Source: Thiocapsa marina 5811
GTDB lineage: Bacteria > Pseudomonadota > Gammaproteobacteria > Chromatiales > Chromatiaceae
Assembly: GCF_000223985.1 (NCBI RefSeq)
Contig: NZ_AFWV01000001.1
Span: forward strand, 124,001 to 188,000
Direction: 5' to 3'
Length of the DNA: 64,000 nt
Both the position numbers and the translations under genes were made by a program. The number at the start of each line of letters is the position of its first letter. Positions within the stretch are counted from its first letter, which is position 1. Positions 27,301 through 35,552 of this stretch are shown here, piece after piece. The notes beneath the pieces were generated by a model. That model was not told the origin of the DNA. It did no database searches and saw only the letters and a list, made by a program, of their open reading frames with translations.

Positions 27301-27375
27301 CGAGGGGTCTTGCGACGGCTCGGAGACCGGTTCCGGCGGAGCGGTATTCCTCGATGCTTGCGGATCAGGGCTCAT
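24268..27375 (-). CDS. CheB-CheR-PAS-PAS fusion, apparently truncated at its C-terminus
   Basis: A 1035-residue cytoplasmic signalling protein. Domains in order: a CheB methylesterase domain (residues about 60-240; GIGASAGGLDAF, IQHLDPAHPS, SGTGSDGTLG give the Ser-His-Asp triad); CheR N and methyltransferase domains (about 255-530; ISVTGFFREPEAF, WVPGCATGEEAYS); a long Glu-rich coiled coil (about 700-770; repeated ANEELQST-like units); and two PAS domains. Family members usually continue past ATTERDIT into a kinase or GGDEF output. Here the sequence goes ATTERPANPPGG and then into a REP-derived tail (GGQAPPGGQAP) and stop. The start at 27375 has a strong RBS (gaggagt). It likely modifies a receptor or acts as a regulator without its own output. 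Confidence 0.9.
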   Translation of the reverse strand: MSPDPQASRNTAPPEPVSEPSQDPSSTAENGAGEHDSSAEPKRGEHDNPPDRDPEAERGVYPIVGIGASAGGLDAFRSLLHHLPTRTGMAFALIQHLDPAHPSLLVDLLGRATRMPVREAVDGESVEPDHVYVIPPDCSLGLHHRRLLVLARREERGLHLPVDTFLQTLADDLGPRAIGVVLSGTGSDGTLGLKAIKAAGGMTFAQDERSAEHFGMPGSAIAAGCVDLVLAPPEMASELARIARHPYLRQPARTIAQLPGGNEEDLGRIFMMLRTRTGNDFSFYKRDTILRRIRRRMAVHRIDRLAEYVRYLQSEPEEVSRLFDDLLISVTGFFREPEAFDALREKVFPVLFAEPDAERPVRVWVPGCATGEEAYSIAIAMLESLGERAAGTRIQIFGTDIDPKAIEKARAGLFADPLVAHLTPEQLKRFFVKAPGGFEVAKRVRDLCIFAVQNLVKDPPFSRLDLVSCRNLMIYFGPPLQKQALQIFHYALEPNRFLMLGSSESIGARADLFALLDQKSKIYTKKSNAPRLDPALMPRAFQAPGDARVVAPARGVNEPIDLTEATDRMILKHYGPPGVVISGDLDILLFRGETGRYLDPIPGAATLNLLKLARRELAVELRTAIQEARTSGSAVNKRRVWYRRNGTDAWVGLRVLPIDDGGSPDRLLVLFDETASAEPGSVPAPDATSEPTMPVDERIVALERELTSTRDYLQSIIAEQERNNEQLKSANEEIQSANEELQSTIEELETAKEELQSTNEELATVNCELENRNNDLAEANSDLGNLLASVRLPVLILGEDLRIRQFTPQAERLLNLIASDLGRPIGNIKPNIEIPDLEARVQAVIDRVTPQTLEIQDKDGHWYSVRIRPYKSAENRIEGAVIAFVDVDEVKRSERLRNALGQEQRLAVLVKDADDAMTVQGFDGSIRAWNPAAERIYGYRKSDALAMSIERLIPPEAMELHRTTIERLQRGERVEPFESARLHADGRRLSVLIHPTALLDTHGNPYALATTERPANPPGGQTPSGGQAPPGGQAP

Positions 27376-27524
27376 CGTTGACTCCTCGGGGTCGATCACG
27401 GGATCAATACACGACCGCAACAGCCTGTCAACTCGATGAGAGCAACCGCGCCCGGCCGAATGCGCGAACGATGGCGGCGTGATTCAGCGGGGGATCGGTA
27501 AAACTACTGAGCCCGCCCGCAGAT

Positions 27525-27568
27525 AGCCACAATACAAAAATCCACTAGTTACTCATATAGTTGTGGCT
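27525..27568. promoter_or_regulatory. Inverted repeat upstream of the GGDEF-EAL gene
   Basis: AGCCACAA at 27525-27532 is mirrored by TTGTGGCT at 27561-27568 around an AT-rich centre (contains ACTAGTTACTCATATAGT). It sits about 130-170 bases before the start at 27698, in an otherwise GC-rich region. It could be a regulator site or promoter region. No specific factor is claimed. Confidence 0.35.
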
Positions 27569-27697
27569 GATGAACGCCCGACATGAAGACCGGGCAATAC
27601 CGACAGAGGAACCCTCGGCACGCGCCTGATCCGCCGGGTAGATTCCAAGCGTCGAGGCGGCGACGCTCCAGCGAAGATTCAATCGAGCGGGACACAC

Positions 27698-29575
27698 ATG
27701 GACGCACAGATGACGAAACAACCGGGTTGGGGCGGGGATGACACCGACCCATCGAGCGAATGGTCATCGGAACAGGCGGGCAGCGCAGACGAGCTGCACC
27801 GCCTCATGCACGATTTGAAGGCCCATCAGATCGAGCTGACCCAGCAAAACCGCGAGCTTCAAGACGCGCAGCATGCGCTCGAGATCTCGCGGGACCGCTA
27901 TGCCCGACTCTACGACCGGGCACCCGTCGGCTATTGCACCCTGGATCGGGGCGGCATCATCCGCGAGATCAACCTGACCGGTGCAGCAATGCTCGGGACG
28001 GAGCGCGGGCACCTCGTAGGTACGCCGTTGTGGAGTCATCTCGATGCCGGTCAAGCACAGGCGCTGCACGCGCACATCGAGGCGGTCCAACGCGGCGCCG
28101 AGCGCCGCACGCTCGGCGTCCGGCTGACACGGCGCGACACCGGACACACCCTCGATCTAAGGCTCGACAGCGAGCCCGCGCGCGGCGAAGAGGGCGATGC
28201 GGTCTGTCTTACCGTCATGCTCGATGTCACCGAGCAGCGGCACCTGCTCGAGCAGCTCAGCGCGCGCGAGCAGTCGCTCTCCCGGCTCGCCCTGCATGAT
28301 CCGCTCACCGGCTTGGCCAACCGCGCCTTGTTCTCGGATCGCCTCGATCAGGCGATTGCCCGCACGCAGCGCACCGGGGAGCAGCTCGCCGTTCTGTTCA
28401 TCGACCTCGACCGCTTCAAGCTCATCAACGACAGCTTCGGACACCCCTTCGGCGACGAGGTCCTCAAAGAGGTCGCTGCTCGACTCAGAGAGCAGGTCCG
28501 CAAGGACGACACGGTCGCCCGCATCGGCGGGGACGAGTTTCTCATGCTCGTCGCCCCGGCGGACTCGCCGGACGCCGCCGCCGCGGTCGCGCGCAAGCTC
28601 ATCGAGCTGCTGCGCCGTCCCTATGCCGGTCCCCGAGAAGAGATCGCGCTGACCGTCAGCATCGGCATCAGCCTCTGTCCGAACGACGGCACGGAGGCGG
28701 AAGACCTGGTGCGTCAAGCCGACACGGCGATGTACATCGCCAAGCAGAGCGGTCGCAATACCTTCCGCTTCTACGCCCCGGACATGACCGCGCAGGCCTT
28801 CGACCGTATCCTTCTCCGATCGGGTCTGGCGCACGCCGTGGAACGCAACGAGCTGGTCATGGCCTACCAACCGCAGCTCGCATTGGATACCCGGCGCATC
28901 CCGGGTATCGAGGCGCTCGTGCGATGGAATCATCCGGTGCTCGGCTGCTTGGCGCCGAACGGGTTTCTGGCTTTGGCCGAGGAGACCGGGCTGATCCGCG
29001 GAATCGATGCCTGGGTCCTGCGTACCGCGTGCACCCAGCGCAAACGCTGGCAGGCCGAGGGGCTCGACGAGGGAACTCTCATCAAGGTCAATTTGTCGAG
29101 AAGGGAGCTGGAGCGGCCGGAGCTTGCAGACGATCTGGAGACGCTGCTGCGCGAGCTGGATCTCGACGCGCGATTGGTCAGCCTGGAGCTGACCGAGACG
29201 GGGCCCGTCTCGGACTCCGCCTCGGCACTGGAGACGGTGCGCCGGTTGAAGGGGCTCGGGATCGAGCTCTCGATCGACCATTTCGGGGCCGTCTCATCCT
29301 CGCTCATGGACCTGAAGCGGCTGCCGATCGGGGAGCTTAAGATGGACAAATCCTTGATCGACGGACTTCCGCAAGACAGCGACGATGCGGCGATCGCTCG
29401 CGCGATCCTCGCACTGGGCAAGACCCTGGGCATGCGCGTCGTCGCCCAGGGGGTCGAGACGCAATATCAGGCCGATTTCCTGCGGGAGGCCGGCTGCACG
29501 ATCGCGCAGGGGTTTCTCTACACCCAACCGCTCGGTCCCGACGAGCTGATGCGGTTCGTCAAGGCTTGGACATAA
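27698..29575 (+). CDS. PAS-GGDEF-EAL protein with degenerate EAL site
   Basis: A 625-residue protein. A short coiled coil (QIELTQQNRELQDAQH) leads into a PAS domain (residues about 60-185), then GGDEF (about 190-355) and EAL (about 365-620). The GGDEF motif is intact (IGGDEFLML, near residue 276) with an inhibitory-site RKDD five residues before it, so diguanylate cyclase activity with product inhibition is expected. The EAL domain keeps IEALVRW, VNLSR and LELTET. It has DHFGAVSSS instead of DDFGTGYSS and AQGVET instead of AEGVET, losing two catalytic acidic residues, so phosphodiesterase activity is doubtful. The protein probably makes c-di-GMP in response to a PAS signal. Confidence 0.93.
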   Translation: MDAQMTKQPGWGGDDTDPSSEWSSEQAGSADELHRLMHDLKAHQIELTQQNRELQDAQHALEISRDRYARLYDRAPVGYCTLDRGGIIREINLTGAAMLGTERGHLVGTPLWSHLDAGQAQALHAHIEAVQRGAERRTLGVRLTRRDTGHTLDLRLDSEPARGEEGDAVCLTVMLDVTEQRHLLEQLSAREQSLSRLALHDPLTGLANRALFSDRLDQAIARTQRTGEQLAVLFIDLDRFKLINDSFGHPFGDEVLKEVAARLREQVRKDDTVARIGGDEFLMLVAPADSPDAAAAVARKLIELLRRPYAGPREEIALTVSIGISLCPNDGTEAEDLVRQADTAMYIAKQSGRNTFRFYAPDMTAQAFDRILLRSGLAHAVERNELVMAYQPQLALDTRRIPGIEALVRWNHPVLGCLAPNGFLALAEETGLIRGIDAWVLRTACTQRKRWQAEGLDEGTLIKVNLSRRELERPELADDLETLLRELDLDARLVSLELTETGPVSDSASALETVRRLKGLGIELSIDHFGAVSSSLMDLKRLPIGELKMDKSLIDGLPQDSDDAAIARAILALGKTLGMRVVAQGVETQYQADFLREAGCTIAQGFLYTQPLGPDELMRFVKAWT

Positions 29576-29637
29576 GAGACCGCGCGGCGAGGGCCGGAAC
29601 AACTCCGCCGACGCGGGACCTGTTGAAAGGAGGACCC

Positions 29638-29768
29638 GTAGGGTGGGCGAGCGAGAGCGAAGTCGACCGAACCCGGCGCCGGCGTTGGTGGACTGCGCTG
29701 CGCTTGTCCACCCTACGGCGCTTGTCCACCCTGCGGCGCTTGTCCACCCTGCGGAGCTTGTCCATCCT
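29638..29768. repeat. REP doublet with extra half units
   Basis: GTAGGGTGGGCGAGCG... faces GGTGGACTGCGCTGCGCTTG...CCCTAC, then three further half copies (GGCGCTTGTCCACCCT) run to about 29768. It lies between the GGDEF-EAL and STAS genes. Confidence 0.88.
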
Positions 29769-29885
29769 CTGCGTGCTTGCGCGCCCTACCCGTGTCGATC
29801 AACGACGGTAACGGGCTTCAGGGCGAGGACGTCGCAGGAGAGCGGCGCAAAACAGAACGAGAATGAACGGAAGGAGAGCACCACC

Positions 29886-30317
29886 ATGACACGACTCGAC
29901 TCGATGCGCGCACCGACGGCATCCTCGGCCTCACGGAGCGCAGGCGGTCAGGCCATCGGCGTCCTTGGACTCCAAGATCTCGGGCGCCGGGGCCCCGACA
30001 GAACGGGCGACCCCGCCCCGAGGATCGCGACCCCTGCGGCAGATCTGGAATACGAGGTCGACGACGGCCACCTTTCCATTCGGATCGAGGGTCCGCTGGA
30101 CTTGCGCTGCGCCTTTGCCTTGCTGCTGATCGGCCAAACGGTGGACGAGAGCATCGACACCTGTACGCTCGATCTGACAAGCGTCGACCCGATCTTCGAC
30201 TCCGGCATCGCCGCTCTCGTCTTGGTCACGCGGGAGCTGAAGGAGAAAGGCGTGGAACGGATCCGGATCCACGGCCTGGACCTCGACAGCGCGACCCTGA
30301 AACCCTTCTTGATGTGA
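29886..30317 (+). CDS. STAS-domain protein
   Basis: The 143-residue protein starts at 29886 after a good RBS (aaggaga). About 50 residues of low-complexity sequence precede a STAS-like domain: YEVDDGHLSIRIEGPLDL, CTLDLTSVDPIFDSGIAALVLV, RIRIHGLDLD. The serine in FDSGI is at the position phosphorylated in anti-anti-sigma factors such as SpoIIAA. It could take part in partner switching, but no anti-sigma kinase lies next to it. Position just before a PAS histidine kinase and regulator suggests a shared signalling role, though a terminator-like hairpin lies between. Confidence 0.75.
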   Translation: MTRLDSMRAPTASSASRSAGGQAIGVLGLQDLGRRGPDRTGDPAPRIATPAADLEYEVDDGHLSIRIEGPLDLRCAFALLLIGQTVDESIDTCTLDLTSVDPIFDSGIAALVLVTRELKEKGVERIRIHGLDLDSATLKPFLM

Positions 30318-30325
30318 GCATCCCG

Positions 30326-30351
30326 GACCCCAAACCATCGATCATGGGGTC
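30326..30351 (+). terminator. Possible weak terminator after the STAS gene
   Basis: A perfect 7-bp stem, GACCCCA/TGGGGTC, with a 12-base loop is followed by TCACCTTTTC. The T-run is short. It starts nine bases after the STAS stop codon. Confidence 0.45.
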
Positions 30352-30640
30352 TCACCTTTTCAACCCCCTGCCGGTGATCACCGCCGGCCAGGGTCGACTG
30401 AACACGCATCGGCTCGAATCTTCTAAACTAAAGGTGTGTGGAGGGCGTTTTCGTCGAACGCTCGGGCCGCGCCGAGAAACGGCGGCCGATCCCGCAAGGC
30501 ATTGCAGGCGGGCAGACCACAACGGTCGAAACGCAACGCCACACCCCGGCACGGCAAGACCCCGGACGGGTGTCGAGCACGTCCCCGAACGCCGGCATCG
30601 GAACCCAATTCGCCGACAGCACAATGGAGGTGCCGCTCCA
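30352..30640. other. Leader region before the PAS histidine kinase gene
   Basis: This stretch between the STAS gene and the kinase start at 30641 holds an AT-rich spot near 30418-30434 (ATCTTCTAAACTAAAGG) that may include the kinase promoter. I see no gene, repeat or conserved RNA motif. The reading frame of the kinase is open upstream, but those residues look non-coding. Confidence 0.35.
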
Positions 30641-32968
30641 ATGGCAAAATTCGACCAAGCGAGTGACGCGCAACTGGCACGTCTCTTGGCGGAGATCGAG
30701 CGCGCAGGCAACGGGTCCGACGAGCTGACCCGCCTCGTGCACGATCTGCAGGTCCATCAGATCGAGCTCGAGCAGCAAAACCGCGAGCTGCTCGCCGTGC
30801 GTGCGGTGCTGGAGGAGTCGCGCGAGCGCTATGCGGATCTCTATGACTTCGCCCCCGTCGGCTACCTCTCGATCGACGCCGCGGGCAGGATCCAAGACAT
30901 CAACCTGACCGGGGCCAAGCTGCTGGGGCAATCGCGCAACGCGTTGATCAACCGGGCCTTCAGCGGTTTCCTGCGTCCGGAAGACCGCGCACGCCTGAAC
31001 GGTCATATCGCCGAGATCCTGTACGCACGTGAGCCTGGAAACTGCGAAGTGCGCCTGCGAGCGCGCGACTCGGCCGACTCCGTCGACGCCGCCGAGCCGC
31101 GGACCTTGATGCTCGAAAGCCGGCTCGAGGACGGGAGTCCGCCCGCGCGGATCCGCATGATTCTTTCGGACATCACCGAGCGCAAGCAGGCGGAGCGCGA
31201 GCGCAGGCAACGCGAGATCGCAGCGGCCGCGGCGGAGTCGAGACATCGGCTGGTCAGCGGACTCGAGCGGCTGTCGGCCGCGGCAACGACGGCGTTCGAC
31301 CCGCAGACCGTCTTGAACGATCTGTTGCGGGTCGTGCAGGATCTCCTGCGGGTGGATCGCGCCTGGTTGCTGTATCCGTGCGATCCCGACGCAACCGAGG
31401 TCAGAATTCTGGCGCAGTCCGCCGTTCCGCGCTGCCCGGGAGAACCTCTGACCGACCGCAGCATCCCGACCGACGAGCCTCTGCGCCGTCTGATCCGATC
31501 GGCCCTGAACGCATGCGATCCGGTACAGGATCCGGACCCGGGCGCCATTGCGATCCTCGGCGGCGGCTTCGCGCCGCGCTCGCGCCTGATCATCGCCGTG
31601 CGTCCCGAGGATGATCGGCCCTCGCTGCTCGGCCTGCATCTGTGTCGGGTCGAACGCACTTGGAGCGAGGACGACCTGACCCTCGCGCGGGCGCTCGCCG
31701 GCCGACTCGCCGATATCCTCGACATCCTCGCGGTGCGGCGCGCGTTGACCGAAAGCGAGGAGCGCTTTCGCGCAACCTTCGAGCAAGCGGCGGTCGGCAT
31801 CTGTCACCTCGACCGGCAGGGCTTTTTTCTGCGGGTGAACCGCAAGCTCTGCGCCATCCTGGGCTACACGGCGGAGGAGCTGCTCGCCCGGACCTGTCGC
31901 GGCCTCGTCCACCCGGACGATCACGATGACTTGATGGAGTACATCGCGAGGATCGGCGAGGATCGGGCCCGTGATCCGGAGAGGGAGCCCGGTACATCGC
32001 AGAGCCTGGAGCTGCGACATCTCGGCAAAGCGGGCCACGTCATCTGGTGCAATCTGACGATGGCCGCCGTGCGCGATTCGAGCGGAGGCCTGCGCTATTT
32101 TATCGGCGTCATCGAAGACATCAGCGCCCGCAAACGCCTCGAGGAGCGCGAGTCCAGACACCGCCACGCGCTCTTCAGGTTCGGGCGCATCAGCACCATG
32201 GGCGAGATGTCGAGCGCCATTGCACACGAGGTCGCCCAGCCGCTCATGGGCATCAGCACCTATGCCGGCGGAGCGCTCGAGCGCCTCGACAACGCACCGG
32301 TCGATGTCGAGGCGCTGCGCCTCGCCCTGCATCAGATCTCCAGGCTCGCAGCGCGTGCGGGCCGGATCATCGAGCGCATTCGGGATTTCTCCAGGCAGCA
32401 TGCGGGCGCACCCCGACCGATCGACATGGAAGCCGTCAGCCGAGCGGCCGTCGGCATGATCGAGCCTGAGATCAGGGCAAACGACGTGAAGGTCGAGATT
32501 CGGAGCAACGACGACGTGCCCCTTGCCAGCGGCGATCCGGTCGAGATCGAGCAGGTCTTGATCAACCTTTTGATGAACGGCATGGACGCGATGCGCGACA
32601 CGCCCCCCGCGGAGCGCCGCTTGCGCATCGCGATCAAGCGCGCCGGAGCGGATCAGGTCCGGGTCGCCGTCGGCGACCGCGGGGTCGGGTTGGACCAAAC
32701 CGACCCGAGCCGGCTGTTCGATCCCTTTTACACGACAAAGGAGGGCGGTACCGGGCTCGGGCTTTCGATGAGCAGAACCATCGTCGACTCCTACGGCGGA
32801 CGCATCTGGGCCGAACCCCGTCCAGGCGGCGGCGCGGTGTTTGCCTTCACGCTGCCCCGGCACCTCCCGGCCGAAGCGAGCGACCGGTCGTCCGCGAAGA
32901 CGCCCGCGAGCTCGACCGATCGCCGGCTCGCAGACCCGCCCGATGCCGCCACAGGAGACCCGACATGA
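30641..32968 (+). CDS. PAS-GAF-PAS sensor histidine kinase (FixL-like)
   Basis: The start at 30641 follows ggagg. It is a soluble 775-residue kinase without membrane helices. It contains a coiled coil much like that of the neighbouring GGDEF-EAL protein (VHQIELEQQNRELL), PAS 1 (about 60-190), a GAF-like region (about 205-370), PAS 2 (about 375-505), HisKA with AIAHEVAQPLMGIS (His near 528) and HATPase_c (NLLMNGMDAM, GDRGVGLD, GGTGLGLSMS). The H-box type and the FixJ partner put it in the FixL/TtrS group, which often senses oxygen, redox or small ligands. No haem His can be assigned. Its end overlaps the regulator gene by ATGA, so the two are coupled. Confidence 0.93.
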   Translation: MAKFDQASDAQLARLLAEIERAGNGSDELTRLVHDLQVHQIELEQQNRELLAVRAVLEESRERYADLYDFAPVGYLSIDAAGRIQDINLTGAKLLGQSRNALINRAFSGFLRPEDRARLNGHIAEILYAREPGNCEVRLRARDSADSVDAAEPRTLMLESRLEDGSPPARIRMILSDITERKQAERERRQREIAAAAAESRHRLVSGLERLSAAATTAFDPQTVLNDLLRVVQDLLRVDRAWLLYPCDPDATEVRILAQSAVPRCPGEPLTDRSIPTDEPLRRLIRSALNACDPVQDPDPGAIAILGGGFAPRSRLIIAVRPEDDRPSLLGLHLCRVERTWSEDDLTLARALAGRLADILDILAVRRALTESEERFRATFEQAAVGICHLDRQGFFLRVNRKLCAILGYTAEELLARTCRGLVHPDDHDDLMEYIARIGEDRARDPEREPGTSQSLELRHLGKAGHVIWCNLTMAAVRDSSGGLRYFIGVIEDISARKRLEERESRHRHALFRFGRISTMGEMSSAIAHEVAQPLMGISTYAGGALERLDNAPVDVEALRLALHQISRLAARAGRIIERIRDFSRQHAGAPRPIDMEAVSRAAVGMIEPEIRANDVKVEIRSNDDVPLASGDPVEIEQVLINLLMNGMDAMRDTPPAERRLRIAIKRAGADQVRVAVGDRGVGLDQTDPSRLFDPFYTTKEGGTGLGLSMSRTIVDSYGGRIWAEPRPGGGAVFAFTLPRHLPAEASDRSSAKTPASSTDRRLADPPDAATGDPT

Positions 32969-33579
32969 GCCATCAGTCGACCGTATTCGTCATCGACGAC
33001 GACGAGGACGTGCGCGAGTCGCTGCGCTGGCTCTTCCAATCGGTATCCATGCCGGTCGAGGTCTTCGCATCGGCGGCCGAGTTTCTCGCCCATCCAGACC
33101 GCGATGGCCCTGGATGCCTGGTGCTGGATGTGCGCATGCCGGAGATGGACGGGCTCGAGCTGCTCGAGGTTCTGCGCACGCACCGCATCGGCCTGCCCGC
33201 AATCATGATCAGCGGACACGCCGACGTGCCGATGGCGGTCAAGGCGATGCAAACCGGTGCCGTCGATTTCATCCAGAAACCGGTCAATCACCAGGATCTC
33301 CTGCAGCGCGTGCGCAGGGCGCTCGCCGCGGACGAACGTTTCCGCGAGGAGATCGGCGACCCGCGGATCATCGCCGAACGGCTCGAGCAGCTCACAGCCA
33401 AGGAGCGCGAGGTGCTCGAGTCGATCGTCAACGGCAGCACCAACAAGGCGATTGCCGGCGCGCTCAAACTCAGTGTGCGTACGGTCGAGACACATCGCGC
33501 CAACCTGATGCGCAAGCTCGGTGTCCACTCGACCGCGGGTCTGGTGCGCGTGACGCTCGCGTGCAGACTGCGCCCTTAA
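32965..33579 (+). CDS. FixJ/LuxR-type response regulator
   Basis: A 204-residue regulator. The receiver domain has FVIDDDEDVRESL (acid pocket), LVLDVRMPEMDG (phospho-acceptor Asp) and FIQKPVN (conserved Lys-Pro). The C-terminal LuxR/GerE HTH shows LTAKEREVLESIVNGSTNKAIA and SVRTVETHRANLMRKLGV. It is the partner of the overlapping histidine kinase. Phosphorylation should trigger dimerisation and promoter binding; targets are unknown, but the adjacent PilZ gene is a candidate. The TAA stop codon is the first three bases of a repeat element. Confidence 0.95.
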   Translation: MSHQSTVFVIDDDEDVRESLRWLFQSVSMPVEVFASAAEFLAHPDRDGPGCLVLDVRMPEMDGLELLEVLRTHRIGLPAIMISGHADVPMAVKAMQTGAVDFIQKPVNHQDLLQRVRRALAADERFREEIGDPRIIAERLEQLTAKEREVLESIVNGSTNKAIAGALKLSVRTVETHRANLMRKLGVHSTAGLVRVTLACRLRP

Positions 33580-33661
33580 ACCGCGCCCGGCGCGCTCTGT
33601 GATGTGATTGAATGGGATCGACCCCGGCAGACGTGACGACCGCTGCAGCCGACGCGGTTTA
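33577..33661. repeat. TAAACCGCG palindromic element, single
   Basis: An 85-bp unit from TAAACCGCG to CGCGGTTTA. The first three bases are the stop codon of the FixJ-type regulator. Confidence 0.88.
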
Positions 33662-33773
33662 GGTCCTTCCATCCGCGCCGGAGTCTTCGACTTGCCTGAT
33701 CCGGAGGTCCACGTGACTCCAAGAGCACGATTCCCCCGCCCCATGAACCAGCAGAAGAGGAGGACTCGAGAGG

Positions 33774-34058
33774 ATGGAACGCCGATGGCATCAGCGAATC
33801 GAGATCGACGTCCCGGCAACCCTCGCGATCAACGGCAAGCACCGCCCTGGTCCGTGCCGAATCAGAAACTTCAGTGCAGGCGGGCTCTTCCTCGAGACCG
33901 CCGTGCCACTCGAGCGCAACCAATTCGTCGAGGTACTCATCCATCCGCACGGCGTCTCGCCGCGTGTTATCGACGGGATGGTTGTTCATGTCGGGGACAG
34001 CGGGGTCGGGATCGAGGCCGAGACCCGCTTCTGGTCGCAAGCGCTGAACTGGGCGTGA
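33774..34058 (+). CDS. PilZ-domain protein, 94 aa
   Basis: A single PilZ domain. MERRWHQRIEIDVPA carries the RxxxR c-di-GMP-binding pattern and RIRNFSAGGLFLET the (D/N)xSxxG motif, so it should bind cyclic di-GMP. The protein is soluble with no output domain, hence a likely adaptor acting on a partner. The start at 33774 has a purine-rich RBS (aggaggactcgagagg). It follows a two-component operon and sits within reach of the GGDEF-EAL gene at 27.7 kb, so a shared c-di-GMP circuit is plausible but unproven. Confidence 0.88.
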   Translation: MERRWHQRIEIDVPATLAINGKHRPGPCRIRNFSAGGLFLETAVPLERNQFVEVLIHPHGVSPRVIDGMVVHVGDSGVGIEAETRFWSQALNWA

Positions 34059-34100
34059 AGAGGACCGCGCGGGATACAATAAAGGCATCGACAACCCAAC

Positions 34101-34293
34101 TAAACCGCGTCCAGAGCGAGATGCAAAATTTTCGAGTGAGTTCGACGTTTGCTGCATCCACGGCCCTTAGCGGGGACGCGGTTTAGAATAATATATTTTT
34201 GAATATCTTAAACCGCGCCGACTCCAGCGGCCGCCAAGTCTTCCGGGGCCGATCCCATCCCAAAACATCCCATACCGCGCCGGGCGCGGTTTA
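34101..34293. repeat. TAAACCGCG palindromic element, doublet 4
   Basis: Unit A (34101-34185) and unit B (34209-34293) are joined by an AT-rich linker (ATATATTTTTGAATATCT). A is close to the copy at 8109 and B to that at 6199. The aguA ribosome binding site starts immediately after the right end. Confidence 0.9.
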
Positions 34294-34304
34294 AGAGGCC
34301 TTCC

Positions 34305-35339
34305 ATGCGCCGATTCCCCGCCGAATGGGAACCCCAGAGCGGGGTCATGCTCACCTGGCCTCACGAGGACACCGACTGGGCCGACCAGTTGGATCGCGTC
34401 GAGCGGCTCTATGCCGACCTCGCCGCCCTGATCGGGCGCTACGAGCCGGTACTGAACGTCTGCCGAGACGCCGAGCATGCCGCGGCCGTCCGCGCACGCC
34501 TCGCAACCGCCGGAGCCGATCCCGAAAGTCAGCGTTTCGGGATCGCCCCGAGCAACGACACCTGGGCGCGCGATCACGGGCCGATCGGCGTTCGCACCGA
34601 ATCGGGAGAACACCTCCTGCTCGACTTCCGTTTCAACGGCTGGGGTGGCAAGTTCGCCGCCGATCGCGACGACCGCATCACCGAGACGCTGAGCGCAGGC
34701 GGTCTTTTCGGAGAAACCCCGCGCGAGCCCGTCGACCTGGTTCTCGAAGGCGGCGCGATCGAGACCGACGGTCGGGGCACCCTGCTCGCGGTCACCCGAA
34801 CACTGGTTGACCCGCGCCGCAACCCGGGCCTGACCCGCGACGCAATCGAGCGGATCCTCGCCGAGCGTCTCGGCATCCGTCGTTTCCTGTGGCTCGAGCA
34901 CGGCGCCATCAGCGGCGACGACACCGACGGACATATCGACACCTTGGTTCGCTTCTGCGCGCCCGACACACTCTGCTACGCCCGCTGTACCGACCCGACC
35001 GATGCGGACTTCGACGAGCTTCAGGCGATGGAGCAGGAGCTTCGAGGCTTTCGCGACCCGCAGGGCAGCCCCTACCGCCTGGTGCCCTTGCCGACCCCCG
35101 AACCCGTCCTGGACGGCGACGGCGAGCGCCTCCCGGCCGGCTACGCCAACTTTCTCCTCATCAACGGCGCCGTGCTCGTGCCGACCTACGACACCCCCGC
35201 CGACGTCGAGGCGCTCGACACCTTCCGCCGTCTCTTCCCGGACCGCGCCGTCTTGCCCGTCGACTGCCGCCCGCTGATCCGCCAAGGCGGCAGCCTGCAC
35301 TGCATCAGCATGCAGCTCATGGATGGCGTGCTGGCATAG
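34305..35339 (+). CDS. aguA: Agmatine deiminase
   Basis: A 344-residue enzyme of the peptidyl-arginine-deiminase fold that converts agmatine to N-carbamoylputrescine and ammonia, part of arginine-derived polyamine synthesis. It begins RRFPAEWEPQSGVMLTWPHE, has SNDTWARDHGPI and the catalytic regions DDTDGHIDTLVRF (His) and RQGGSLHCISMQ (nucleophilic Cys near the C-terminus). The length is normal. The start at 34305 has its RBS right beside a repeat doublet, so native upstream regulation may have been displaced. The usual partner, N-carbamoylputrescine amidase, is not adjacent. Confidence 0.95.
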   Translation: MRRFPAEWEPQSGVMLTWPHEDTDWADQLDRVERLYADLAALIGRYEPVLNVCRDAEHAAAVRARLATAGADPESQRFGIAPSNDTWARDHGPIGVRTESGEHLLLDFRFNGWGGKFAADRDDRITETLSAGGLFGETPREPVDLVLEGGAIETDGRGTLLAVTRTLVDPRRNPGLTRDAIERILAERLGIRRFLWLEHGAISGDDTDGHIDTLVRFCAPDTLCYARCTDPTDADFDELQAMEQELRGFRDPQGSPYRLVPLPTPEPVLDGDGERLPAGYANFLLINGAVLVPTYDTPADVEALDTFRRLFPDRAVLPVDCRPLIRQGGSLHCISMQLMDGVLA

Positions 35340-35360
35340 GCGATTTCCGGAACAAACACC

Positions 35361-35512
35361 GTTGGGTGGATGAGCGCCGCAGGGTGGACAAGCGCCGCAG
35401 GGTGGACAAGCGCCGTAGGGTGGACAAGCGCAGCGCAGTCCACCAAACGCCCGCGCAGGACTCGGTGGACTTCGCTCTCGCTCGTCCACCCTACGGCAAA
35501 TGTCCACCCGGC
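35361..35512. repeat. REP cluster with tandem half units
   Basis: Three half units (GGGTGGACAAGCGCCGCA) are followed by a full doublet GTAGGGTGGACAAGCGCAGC...CCCTAC and one more half. It lies downstream of aguA. Confidence 0.88.
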
Positions 35513-35552
35513 GCTTATCCGCCCGCATCCCGCCTTCGTTGTCTTTCTTATC

